From: Leptospira kirschneri serovar Cynopteri str. 3522 CT
GTDB lineage: Bacteria > Spirochaetota > Leptospiria > Leptospirales > Leptospiraceae
Direction of reading: 5' to 3'
Length of the DNA stretch: 64,000 bases
Assembly: GCF_000243695.2 (NCBI RefSeq)
Contig: NZ_AHMN02000013.1
Coordinates: 351,139 to 415,138, forward strand
The position numbers and the translations under genes are program-made. The notes beneath the pieces were generated by a model. The model saw only the letters and a list, made by a program, of their open reading frames with translations, was not told where the DNA came from and ran no database searches. Shown here piece after piece: positions 16,140-25,071 of the stretch (the stretch's first letter is position 1; the number at the start of each line of letters is the position of its first letter).

Positions 16140-17371
16140 TTAGTTTCGAAAAAATCCTTTTTCTGAAAAATTGATAAGAAGTTCTTTTGCACGAGATGTA
16201 TTTGGAAAGGTCTTATATTCCAAACATTCTGACATACAAGACTTATCATTTATGATTTTATTTTTTTGAACACTGAGTAGGCCAATATTGATAAGATTTG
16301 TATTGTAGTAAAAAAGCAATGTAAAGAACAGAATCAATAAAAAATGTTTTTTAATCTTAATGAGTGGAAATAGGCAGATATAAATTAATGAGTAAATGAA
16401 TAAAGTATTAATATGATAACGAGATGAAAAAGCCTGTTCGAATCCAAATCCTCCTCTTGTAATTATGAGCGAACTTAAACTTAAAAGTAGAAAGGAAATC
16501 ATTGAAAGATGAAGTTTTGAAATTTTGCGATAATTCTTATAAAGATATAAAATACCTAAAAACGGAATCATTCCTAAGATTAGTACGAATTTAGAATTGA
16601 ATACATTTGATAGTAAGGCTAGTCCGTAATAAATCCGATTTAAGAAAAAAAGCTTAGTATTAGAGAAAAATTCAGGATGGCCATTAGGTTTGTTGTATGG
16701 AAAGATAATAAAATGATTATTAAAAAAATGAATAACCAAATGAGTAATTTAGATTTATCCTTTAGTAGAAGAGGAACTCCGCTAAGAAAGACAAACATTC
16801 CGTTTCCTTGACAAAATACTGCGATTACTGCGAAAAAAATTCCTAAAACGAAATCGATAAATTTTTCTTTGGAAAGAAAGTACAAAGATAAAAATCCAAA
16901 GTAAATAACAGGATAATTAGAAAGGGATGCCATTGCCCAAGTTTGGGTTTCCCAATTCGAAAAATTGAATATGGCTAAAAATATTGGAGATATAAGTATA
17001 AATCTCCTTTTATCTTCAATTGTATAATAAAGTAACAAAATACATAAAACGATAAATGTATTCCCGATTAGAATTAAATGAGAAAAGTTGATTGTATGAA
17101 ACACTTTTAAGTAAACTAGGATTACAATTCTTAGGAAAACTAATCTATGTTCATTGTATTGAGCAAATAAAATGGAAATTTTTGAATCGCTTTTCTCCCA
17201 GAGATCTAGGAAACCAAGGATTGTATTGTAATCGTCTCCGAATGGAAAATTAACTGAATATTTGCGAATCGTATGAAAATATATGTAAACACTGAAAAGA
17301 AAAATAAAGAATGTGGTAATATGAAAAATTAAAATTCTATTTTTCTTTAAGAACTGAATGGTTAAATTCAT
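16140..17371 (-). pseudogene. polytopic membrane protein broken by a frameshift at a 7-A run
   Basis: Two overlapping minus-strand frames together make one protein of about 410 residues with roughly ten hydrophobic helices. The first part (ATG 17371) has the GDDYNTILGF motif near residue 45 and ends out of frame near 16640. The second frame carries on with YNKPNGHPEF and further helices to 16140. The switch falls at or near the run of seven A (seven T on the coding strand) at 16722-16728. The family resembles uncharacterised multi-pass membrane proteins, possibly glycosyltransferase-like; I cannot name it. Either a true pseudogene, phase variation, or a sequencing error. Confidence 0.7.
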
Positions 17372-18538
17372 TTTTAAATTTTAGTTTTACGAAAAGTGAA
17401 TACTATAACAATACAATTAAAAAATTAAGGTTTCTTTTAGATAATTTATTTTAAAAGTAGAAATACCTTTTATCACGTTTAATGAAAGTCTTTTTAAAAC
17501 GATTCCTAAAAAATTTAATTTAAAAAATTATAAAGTATAAAATTAGGTCATGAAGTTGAATTATCTAAATCTCATGAGGAATAGATCTAAGTTGCCACCT
17601 ATAACTTGATAATCTTTTCCATTGTCGTCTGTAAGCCCGGTAGTATATAAATCCCCATTAAAGTCGATTCCAATTCCACCAGGGTATAAAGTTTCTCCTT
17701 GTCTTCCAATTTGACGTATCCATTCGATTTGTCCTAGGTAATTGTATTTTGTCAAAAATATATCTTGGTTTCCTAATGGTTCGCTATGCTCATTGATGAT
17801 ATTTCCATTAGTTGAACCCGTAGTAAAAATATTTCCATTCTCATCGGTTGCAACTCCAGTGACTGTAGTTGATCTTTCAATAAGTCGAACATTTTCCCGA
17901 GGACCAAATTGTCTGATCCATCTTTGATCTCCATTGAGATCATATTTTATTAAAATTCCGCGCAAACTTGTCCTTTCGTGCGTGCCAAATTCAAGATCTA
18001 TAAAACTAGACCCTCCAACTAAAACATTTCCGAGTGAATCTACAGTCAGGGAATAGAGTGTTATTCTATCTCTATATAAATTCGTTTGAGTAAAGAATTC
18101 TTGATTTCCGTTTTCATTGAATCTAAGAATAAAAAGGTCATCACCTCCTACACCATTGGAATAATTAAACGTTTTATTGGTTCGAAAGTTTGCATTATTT
18201 GATATTCCGGCTACATAAATTTGTCCTGAACTTTCATCCACCGCAACTTTCTTTGGGTAGATACTCGCGCCAACTATCGAAATTTGTTTTACCCAAATCT
18301 GGTTTCCGTTAGTATCAAATTTAATAATATATCCACCGTCGAGGTTACCGTTTGCATTATCTCCGAATGGCCCGTTAGAAGTTCCAACTACATAAGAATT
18401 CACGAATATATCTACTGTGATTCCTTCTGTAAAAACTTTATAAGTGTTATAAACTCCTCTTGCTCTTTTGGGGGCAGCCTGTTTTTTCCAGGCGATGGTA
18501 CCATCTGGGTTAAATTTAACTAAGAGCCGGTCTCAAAA

Positions 18539-18795
18539 CTACCTATCAAAAAAGTTAAAAGCAATGATAGAGCTTGCGAGATAAAGAGATGCAAGATAAT
18601 TTTCAGATTTTCTTTCCCAACGAATTAGGATAGCCCTGAATCGATTGTGCCAACTGTTAGTTCTTTCAACGACCCATCGTCTAGGTTTTCCTTTATATTT
18701 ACCAATGAGAGGCTTCTCACCTTTTTTCCGAATATGAGATTGAATGTTTCTTCTTTTGATTAAAACTTCTATATCTTTGAAATCATATCCTTTAT
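18539..18795 (-). pseudogene. transposase C-terminal part (IS5-type orfB)
   Basis: It encodes the transposase end from DKGYDFKDIEVLIK through RRWVVERTNSWHNRFRAILIRW to NFFDR. The RWVVERTNSW block with the catalytic Glu of the DDE triad is intact, unlike the copy at 63 kb. The apparent start (MYAIRSYY) is encoded by the linker and is not biological. Confidence 0.85.
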
Positions 18796-18837
18796 CGTAA
18801 TAACTTCGTATAGCATACATTATACGGAGTTATACGA
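18796..18837. other. sequencing-library linker (454 Titanium paired-end, loxP-type)
   Basis: Forty-two bases. Two 13-base loxP arms (ATAACTTCGTATA and its complement, with one A-to-G change at 18827) flank the spacer GCATACAT, with CGTA and ACGA outside. From memory this equals the full 42-base circularisation linker of the 454 Titanium paired-end kit. It lies exactly where the IS sequence jumps by about 500 bases. It is not part of the organism. Confidence 0.92.
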
Positions 18838-19747
18838 TCCAAAGTCCATCCGGTATCTCTGAATAATATTTGTCCATTTCACAAGTAAATAATTACGATT
18901 CAAAAGTACAACCAGTTTTGAGACCGGCTCTAAGAACATATCCTGATCGGATATAAGCGCCTTTTCAAGTGGGCCATTGGTATAACCAGTTACATACGCG
19001 TTTCCGTTTCTATCTGCAGCTAAACCGGTAATTATTAAACTAGTGTTTCGGGAGCCGATTCGTTTCATCCAAAGTTCATTTTGACGAGAATCATATTTTT
19101 TTAAAATTACATCTCTAGTCCCGATTTTTAATTCATTTCCAATTAGATTTGCATTTGAATCAGAAGCCACATAAATGAAGCCATTCCCGTCAATTGCAAC
19201 GTTTGGAATTTTGATCGTATCGGAAGGTATTTCAAGTAACGTAGACCATTCCAAATGGAGAGGGTTTTCGCCGAAAACGAATGGTCTTTCCTCGAAGATA
19301 GCTGCGTTTTCACCAATGACAATTGGATTTTCTTCTAAGATATTCGGATTTTGATCAAGATCGATTGGTCGTTCCTCTGGATTTGAAGTAAATGAATTTT
19401 GAGGAAGGCTTGAGTTTCCTTGAACCAAAGGAATTAAAAAGTTTTTTATTTCTTTATTAGAAGTTGGTGAACAAGCATAAAAGAATATTATAAAAATTAG
19501 AATTGTTAAACGAATCAATATTTTTCTCTCCACCTGAATCATCCAAAATCTAATTTTATTTAATCAAAAAGATCAAGCTGAGCCACTTTGAGTCTTTCTT
19601 TTATTGGCGCTCTACAGATTTTGAAATAAATTCCAGTATACTTTTTATTTTTTGACTAAGAATGTCTAAAAAAATTTTAGAAAGATGTAGAGAAGAAGTA
19701 GGGTATTTTACCCTACCCTTAAATTGTTTTTGAATTTATGAATAAAT

Positions 19748-19847
19748 AAAATTGTTGAAAAATTCCATAGTGAGGATTCGTAAAATTGCTTCAATTGTCC
19801 ATTCAATCCAATATAAACAGATTAAGAATTAATTTTTCAACAACTCT
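19748..19847. repeat. MITE-like element family 1, copy 2
   Basis: Nearly identical to 15431-15530 except at the left terminus (AAATTG in place of AGAGTTG). It is followed by the same flank (TGTTTATAACTTAAG), so it is part of the larger duplicated block. The gap 19543-20955 otherwise holds only repeats and AT-rich sequence. Confidence 0.8.
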
Positions 19848-19849
19848 AT

Positions 19850-20160
19850 TGTTTATAACTTAAGAGTGATTTGTATTACTCAGGGCTACGTAATATAGAA
19901 CCAATCCAATAGTTTACATTTTAAGAATGTGAATTCAGAGTAAGAGAAACGTAGCGAATCCGGTATTGCGGATCGGGCTTTCAGCTTTAGTCAATGAATT
20001 GTATGAAAGAAATATACTATTTCATCTTTAGTTGCAATTTATGATAGAACGCGATGCATTGAGTTCAAGGAGTGAGACGGCTTTAGTTTGAGGAGTTCTG
20101 CTGAGTTAGTTTCTCTTCGCTTCAATCGGTTTCATATTGATTCTATCGAATTTACGTGAA
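19850..20160. repeat. long intergenic repeat, copy 2
   Basis: Close copy of 15540-15840: same order of TTTGTATT, CTACGTAATATAGAACC, GTAGCGAATCCGGTATTGC, and the ATTTCATCTTTAGTTGC block. No gene is visible. Confidence 0.75.
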
Positions 20161-20449
20161 ACGGCACTTTGAAATAAACATATAGGTATTCAATTCGATA
20201 GAGATGAGTAAAAAACAATTTTCCTTAAGATGTAAGACTTCTTCACCATCTTTTAAAATTTAATACTTTCTATTTTTTGAATATATAATTTTTTAAAGTA
20301 GATTTGATTTTAAAATTCATCAAGTCTTCAATTCAAAAGAAGTTGTTCTACAAAAATAAATGTAACAATATAAATTGGCAGTGGTTTGAATGCAGTGACT
20401 ACTTATTTTAACGTGAATTCGATGTAAAAAAAATCAGAAAGAATTTTCT

Positions 20450-20600
20450 GAAAGTAGTAGTTCCTACAATTTTAGAGAAAATGGCGCCCTTGAAAACCGT
20501 GGATTAAAATTTGTTCGTAAAATCGTGATTTGCAGTAGTTCCCACATTTTAGAAACCAATCTGTAAAATTCAAATCTCAACTTTTTTAGAAAAATGAATT
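20450..20600. repeat. dispersed 'GTGGGAACT' repeat, inverted copies
   Basis: Contains GTAGTAGTTCCTACAATTTTAG and GCAGTAGTTCCCACATTTTAG, the reverse form of the dispersed repeat seen at 3175-3300 and elsewhere. Confidence 0.5.
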
Positions 20601-20636
20601 CCTTGCTCTGAACTCAAGTAGTATTAGGATTTATTA

Positions 20637-20753
20637 ATGAAAAGATTTCATCCATTCCTTTTATTGCTAGAACGTATGAAAATGGTACCAGAAAATAAAT
20701 GGGCGATTTTACAAAGACGTAGAGAAATTTTTAAAAAATTATATCTAACTTGA
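20637..20753 (+). other. 38-codon open frame of doubtful status
   Basis: MKRFHPFLLLLERMKM... then VPENKWAILQRRREIFKKLYLT. A decayed relative with stops lies at about 37830-37920 (LERIKMRPK..., QRCRSF). This could be a short gene or a remnant of a once-coding repeat. No ribosome site is convincing. Low confidence. Confidence 0.25.
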
Positions 20754-20955
20754 AATCGTTGGCTTTCTGTGTGATATTCTAAGTTTTTAAACAAGTTCAG
20801 TATTATTTCCATACTTCCGAGTAATAGGATATGTTTGAGGAATGGATTCTCTAAATTTTAGAAAAAAACGTTTTAATACATTTATATAGTATAATATACT
20901 TTTATTCTTAAGAAAAATTATTTGTAAATTAAAAAAGTTTTTAAGAAATGACTCT

Positions 20956-21675
20956 TTAAAAAATAATTTTTTCCAGTTCTTTGCAGAGAATTTTTACAAC
21001 TTGATAGTTTCGAAACCATTTCTTATCTGAGGGGATTAGATGCCATTCCTTAGATTGATCTTTATCGTTCAAGATCATTTCATAGGCGGATTGATAATCA
21101 TTCCAACGGTCTTGAGTTATTTGATCTGAAGGATCGTATTTCCAATTTTTATCCGGATCAGAAATTCTCTCTTGAATTCTTTTTAATTGTTCTTCTTTGG
21201 AAATGTGTAGAAAGAATTTCAAAATTACGGTTCCATTTTCTCTAAAAAGGTGTTTCTCGAAGTCACGGATCGATTCCATTCTTTCATTGATTCTTTTATC
21301 CGAAAGAGTTCCTTGAATCTTAGGAATAATTACGTCTTCATAATGGGAACGATTGTGAATATAGATCATACCTTTCGGAGGAACATATTTATGAATTCTC
21401 CAAAGAAAATCAAATTGTACCTCTTCCGAATTTGGTATTGACCAAGATTTAACATAACAACCTTGGGGGTTGATTCCGGTAAAAACGTGTTTGATCGTAC
21501 TATCTTTACCGGCCGTATCTACACCTTGTAAAATGATAAGAATCGAATGTTTTTTTAGCGCATATAACTTTTCTTGAAGATAAGAAAGATTCCTAACGTA
21601 TTCTTCCGTTTTTTGAATCACTTCCTCTTTGAGTTTATCTTTTGGTGGAAGGGTATCTATTTCTTTAAGGCGCAT
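20956..21675 (-). CDS. polyphosphate kinase 2 family phosphotransferase
   Basis: 239 residues. Walker A is GVDTAGKDS (51-59), the Walker B/lid region contains IYIHNRSHYEDV (103-115), and KWFRNYQVVKILCKELE closes the sequence; all are PPK2 signatures. PPK2 enzymes move phosphate between polyphosphate and nucleotides. Which nucleotide (AMP, ADP or NDP) cannot be told from sequence alone. Last gene of a three-gene operon behind a TetR regulator (17-base gap), so polyphosphate use may be under TetR control here. Confidence 0.9.
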   Translation of the reverse strand: MRLKEIDTLPPKDKLKEEVIQKTEEYVRNLSYLQEKLYALKKHSILIILQGVDTAGKDSTIKHVFTGINPQGCYVKSWSIPNSEEVQFDFLWRIHKYVPPKGMIYIHNRSHYEDVIIPKIQGTLSDKRINERMESIRDFEKHLFRENGTVILKFFLHISKEEQLKRIQERISDPDKNWKYDPSDQITQDRWNDYQSAYEMILNDKDQSKEWHLIPSDKKWFRNYQVVKILCKELEKIIF

Positions 21676-21692
21676 TTAAATTTATTTTGAAA

Positions 21693-22379
21693 TCATTTTT
21701 TAAAGAGGTCTATTAATGATAAAACCGATTTACGAACGGATCTAAAAATTGGAAGTGAAGATAGTTTCAAAAGTTGGAATATTAGATCTAACCCTTTGTC
21801 GATTAAAAATTCAGTTTTTCTTTTATGAGTAGAATCGTCAAAAAGCCAAACGTATATGATCCCGAGTTGAAAAAGCCAAAATAATAAAGGAAGATCTTCT
21901 TTTAGATCGGAAGGAAAAGGATTTTTTGAGCCCGAAATCGCGTTCCTAAAAATGGAAATTGCGTCTTCTCGAATTTGTTTTGTTTCCTCGCTAAACGGAG
22001 AAAGAGGGTGTTTGGGATCTCCGCCGCTTCTAGAAAGAACGTGTAAAAATTTTTCGTAACCAATAAATTGTCCAAGTTTAAATCGAATTATATTTTTAAT
22101 TCTGTCTTTAAGGTCAGAGTTAGATTTACAAAATTCAATACTTTGAATATTCGCTTCTTCTTGAGTAGTTCTATAGAATTCTAGAACGATTTCTTCTTTT
22201 GTTTTAAAATGATAATAAGACGCTCCTACTGCCAAGCCAGCTTTTTTGGCGATGGTGCGCATCGTAGTTTCGTCATAACCTTCTTTTTGAAAAGATAAAA
22301 TTGCAGTTTTAAAAAGAAGAGACCGGGTTTGTTGTGATTTACCGGTCTCTTTTTGTTTTGCGTTTTTTTTCCGAATCAT
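21693..22379 (-). CDS. TetR/AcrR-family transcriptional regulator
   Basis: 228 residues. The N-terminal helix-turn-helix lies in residues about 17-65 (ILSFQKEGYDETTMRTIAKKAGLAVGASYYHFKTKEEIVLEFY). The C-terminal ligand-binding part is diverged. It sits between an ankyrin membrane protein (8-base gap) and PPK2 (17-base gap). The palindromes at 23237 and 23285 upstream of the operon have the classic TetR operator form, suggesting autoregulation; the ligand is unknown. Confidence 0.92.
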   Translation of the reverse strand: MIRKKNAKQKETGKSQQTRSLLFKTAILSFQKEGYDETTMRTIAKKAGLAVGASYYHFKTKEEIVLEFYRTTQEEANIQSIEFCKSNSDLKDRIKNIIRFKLGQFIGYEKFLHVLSRSGGDPKHPLSPFSEETKQIREDAISIFRNAISGSKNPFPSDLKEDLPLLFWLFQLGIIYVWLFDDSTHKRKTEFLIDKGLDLIFQLLKLSSLPIFRSVRKSVLSLIDLFKK

Positions 22380-22387
22380 GTCGGGAT

Positions 22388-23221
22388 TTAAGATTCTCCG
22401 AAAGTATTTGAGATTTTCTTTCTGAATTTTGCAAACAAAAATAGATTGAAAAAATGCATCGCTCCCAGGATTAAAAGGACGATTCCAACTTTTTTAGTCA
22501 GGACTTCAATACATTCCGCCAAATCCAGAGGTTTTTGTTCGGTGCTCAAAGAAAGACTAATATAACCTATGTTGATCAGATAAAATCCTACGATCAAAAG
22601 GTGATTGATCGAATCCGCTAATTTTTCTTCTCCGTTAAACATTTTTACAAGAAAAATTCTACCGTTATGAAAGAGAGTTCTTGCGACCCAGATTGTCATT
22701 AGAATGCTGATGATTAAATATCCGAAATAAAGGCCGATCGTATAAGGACCGGAACCAGGTTTAGAATGTTTGAGACCTTGAGCGTTCAAAAAAGAAACTA
22801 CGGCTGTATTTTCATAATGAGCGGCCACGTCTAACGCGTTTTCGCCATGACGATTCAGACTCTGTGAATATGGATATTTAGAATAGTATAATTCTATAAT
22901 TTTACTATCGGGGAATTGAGCGGCGTAGTGGATTGGAAAATCCCCTGCGTAATCGTTATCTGATATTATTGATGAAGATTCGTCGTTTACCTTGTCTAAG
23001 ATATATTGAAGCATTTTTGTGTCATTGCTTTCGATTGCGAAAAAAACGACACTTCTTCCTCTGCTATCCTTTTGATTTAGTAATTCCGGTTTGGATGCAA
23101 GAATTTTCTGAGTCTGTGACAGATCTCCATTACGTACTGCTTTCAAAAAATCGGACATAGAATCTGCAAAGGTTGAAGACGTAACTCCGAATAATATCAT
23201 TCCAAAAATGATTTGTTTCAT
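22388..23221 (-). CDS. ankyrin-repeat membrane protein
   Basis: 277 residues. A signal peptide (cleavage near TFADS, residue 20) is followed by ankyrin repeats from about 25 to 150 (GDLSQTQKILASKPELLNQKDSRG-type start, then DYAGDFPIHYAA and GENALDVAAHYEN). Three or four hydrophobic helices follow (about 158-185, 208-228, 240-262). The repeats are probably periplasmic. First gene of the operon with tetR and ppk2, with GGAGAACGCC before the ATG. Confidence 0.8.
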   Translation of the reverse strand: MKQIIFGMILFGVTSSTFADSMSDFLKAVRNGDLSQTQKILASKPELLNQKDSRGRSVVFFAIESNDTKMLQYILDKVNDESSSIISDNDYAGDFPIHYAAQFPDSKIIELYYSKYPYSQSLNRHGENALDVAAHYENTAVVSFLNAQGLKHSKPGSGPYTIGLYFGYLIISILMTIWVARTLFHNGRIFLVKMFNGEEKLADSINHLLIVGFYLINIGYISLSLSTEQKPLDLAECIEVLTKKVGIVLLILGAMHFFNLFLFAKFRKKISNTFGES

Positions 23222-23236
23222 GGCGTTCTCCAGAAA

Positions 23237-23250
23237 TTGAACATGTTCAA
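23237..23250. promoter_or_regulatory. palindromic operator, probable TetR site 1
   Basis: TTGAACATGTTCAA is a perfect 14-base palindrome 16 bases upstream of the ankyrin gene start, sharing the TGAAC/GTTCA half-sites with the second site. Confidence 0.65.
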
Positions 23251-23284
23251 ATTATGGAGAAATGTTTCTTTTTGTCAAAACAAT

Positions 23285-23304
23285 TTTTTGAACACGTTCA
23301 AAAA
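23285..23304. promoter_or_regulatory. palindromic operator, probable TetR site 2
   Basis: TTTTTGAAC and GTTCAAAAA (nine-base arms) flank a two-base AC spacer. Its centre lies about 50 bases from that of site 1. Both sites together would cover the promoter of the ankyrin/tetR/ppk2 operon. Confidence 0.65.
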
Positions 23305-23532
23305 TATTTAATGAAATTATTGAGACATTAGAATACCAATATTTTGTATTCAAACGGGTTTACGATAAATTCGTGAATTTATACTTTTAAGTAATGATAA
23401 TTTTATTCAGGCTATAGAGATTCTTGAAATTCGTTTTTCTATTTTTTTCAAAATGCAATTTCCTCCTAAATTTTTTTGGCACAAAAAAAACGAAAACCGT
23501 TGGCATAGATGAAACAATTGGAGGATCCAATC

Positions 23533-24267
23533 ATGATTCAGAAAAAAATAGTGATGTTGGTATTTTTAATTTTACTCTTTTCTAACTGTCATAAGACAGA
23601 AGATAAACAAGATAACAATTTACTTCTACTTCAGGCCTTAGCCATTCAAGATCCAGGAATTGCGGGACTATTAGCTCCTATGGATCTTATGCGCTCTATG
23701 GGTGGTTCAAGTGGAGCCGGAGCTTATTCTAAAGGTATCGTATCTCCTTTTCAAACAACCAGTACTACCGAAGAAGTTTCTACTGTATGTCCATCAGGTG
23801 GAAAGATGCTGCACACTGGTGAATGGAACGAAAGTGATTCTCAAACTGGGGCGAGTTTTCAATATTCTCTTAAAGTAAAGTATATAGATTGTAGAATCAT
23901 GGGTCGTGACACATCCGGCACTGGAGCCAATAGAATTATGGCTTTGAACGGTGAGGCTACGATGGAAGGAAGAGCAGATCTAGTATTTGATGTCGGTTTT
24001 GCTCCTCAAGATGCAAAGCCTGAACTCAGATATACTATGAATTCTACTTCTATAAACAATTTTGATTCTTATACCGTAAACGGGCATGCGTATCCTAAGA
24101 CAGATATTACTGCTAAAACAAGTAATGGAAAATATGCCTTTAAACACATGGATGATGTAGATAAAGCAACGATGACCGTGGATGAAACTTTAGAAGTCAC
24201 CGGAAAGAGTGGAGAAGAAGAAATCAATCAAGTGATCAAGTATAAAAGTACAACTAAACTTCACTAA
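23533..24267 (+). CDS. putative lipoprotein, 244 aa
   Basis: The start at 23533 is chosen because GGAGG sits 8 bases upstream; an earlier in-frame ATG at 23509 lacks a site and would put charged residues before the signal peptide. MIQKKIVMLVFLILLFSNC is a lipoprotein signal peptide with Cys19. The mature part is polar, with Gly/Ser-rich segments at about 60-80, and is otherwise unrecognised. A strong terminator follows. Divergent from the ankyrin operon. Confidence 0.8.
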   Translation: MIQKKIVMLVFLILLFSNCHKTEDKQDNNLLLLQALAIQDPGIAGLLAPMDLMRSMGGSSGAGAYSKGIVSPFQTTSTTEEVSTVCPSGGKMLHTGEWNESDSQTGASFQYSLKVKYIDCRIMGRDTSGTGANRIMALNGEATMEGRADLVFDVGFAPQDAKPELRYTMNSTSINNFDSYTVNGHAYPKTDITAKTSNGKYAFKHMDDVDKATMTVDETLEVTGKSGEEEINQVIKYKSTTKLH

Positions 24268-24274
24268 TTCTATT

Positions 24275-24304
24275 ACTGCCGAGTAAAAGTCTCGGCGGTT
24301 TTTT
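24275..24304 (+). terminator. rho-independent terminator
   Basis: ACTGCCGAG (24275-24283) pairs with CTCGGCGGT (24291-24299) over a seven-base loop, followed by TTTTTT. Confidence 0.9.
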
Positions 24305-24505
24305 AATCAAAATTTTTCTTTCAAAAATTACCCTAGGCCTGCCTTAAAAACTTGATCTTGAATTTTTTAATCCAATGTAGTAGTTTCCACAAAAATTAAG
24401 TTAACTTGATAAATTTATACTTTTTGAATGCGTTTTTTAACGAAGTTTTTGTATAATTCCATCATAAAAATTGAAAATCTATTTTATAGAGGTTTTCTTA
24501 CGAAT

Positions 24506-24605
24506 AGAGTTTTTGAAAAATTCTATAGTGGAGATTTGCAAACTGTTTCAATTGTCCATTTCAACACAACGGAAACAGATGAAGAATTCATTTTTTAACA
24601 ACTCT
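24506..24605. repeat. MITE-like element family 1, diverged copy
   Basis: Ends AGAGTTTTTGAAAAATT and TTTTTTAACAACTCT, 100 bases, TA flanks. The interior (GGAAACAGATGAAGAATTC) belongs to the diverged subfamily seen also at 41072, 54317 and 61436. Confidence 0.75.
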
Positions 24606-24705
24606 AATATATAAAATTCTTACAATGACTTGTTTATGAAAGGAGAGGATCGCATTTTTACTTAGCTTTTTGTAATATTCAGAACTATATAACAGAATAC
24701 TCAAT

Positions 24706-24805
24706 AGAGTTGTTGAAAAATTCCATAGTGAAAATTCGTAAAATTGCTTCAATTGTCCATTCAATCCAATACAAACAGATCAAGAATTAATTTTTCAACA
24801 ACTCT
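24706..24805. repeat. MITE-like element family 1, copy 4
   Basis: Practically identical to the 15431-15530 copy, including the interior, but with unrelated flanks. This fixes the element ends at AGAG/CTCT. The gap 24305-25050 contains no gene. Confidence 0.85.
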
Positions 24806-25050
24806 AATATCTTGCATTCAAACAGCTCTTTATGATGGATATTTTTAGAATAGGTTCGATAAAGTCCAAAATTCTGTAACTCTAATCTAGAGCCAAATCC
24901 ATAAAAATGATGTGGTTTGAAATTTGTGAATTGTTTTCTCTAAATTGGCCATAAACGTAAAAACGCTAAGACGAGAGAAATCAGTATATCAAATACCTTT
25001 TCTAAGAACGTTTGAGTCATTTGTTTAAAAAATGATTGAGTCCGAAATAG

Positions 25051-25071
25051 ATATATCTACAATGGATATAT
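25051..25071. promoter_or_regulatory. inverted repeat overlapping the padR start, probable operator
   Basis: ATATATC (25051-25057) and GATATAT (25065-25071) are perfect inverted repeats seven bases apart, covering the start codon of the PadR-type gene; this suggests autorepression. Confidence 0.5.

Larger units (their letters stand above)
18524..18930 (-). mobile_element. IS5-type insertion sequence copy, collapsed in the assembly
   Basis: The ends GAGCCGGTCTCAAAACT and AGTTTTGAGACCGGCTC are perfect inverted repeats, flanked by TAA on both sides (18521-18523, 18931-18933). Compared with the copy at 63120-63983 it has only the first 93 bases of the 5' end and the last 272 bases of the 3' end. 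The join is occupied by a 42-base foreign linker (18796-18837). About 500 bases of the IS are therefore missing from the assembly rather than from the genome, most likely. Confidence 0.9.
17561..19542 (-). pseudogene. SBBP beta-propeller lipoprotein interrupted by an IS
   Basis: The 5' part (19542 down to 18931) and 3' part (18523 down to 17561) flank an insertion sequence. Deleting the IS and one TAA target copy joins ...SDQDMFL to VKFNPDGTIAW... in frame, so the ancestral gene was continuous, about 520 residues. A lipobox (FFYAC) follows a hydrophobic signal segment; TTG 19518, 9 bases after GGTGGAG, is the better start. Repeated units of the type N-G-x-x-Y-V-T-G-x-T-N-G and D-x-x-G-N-Q are SBBP beta-propeller blades. 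Residues about 50-95 hold a proline/ENP-rich repeated segment. Probably a surface lipoprotein, now inactivated. Confidence 0.85.

Noticed and set aside
18800..18833. A natural loxP-like recombination site for a phage Cre-type system
   Set aside because: The outer bases match the library linker as well as the loxP core, and the site sits at a sequence jump within an IS; no recombinase gene is near.
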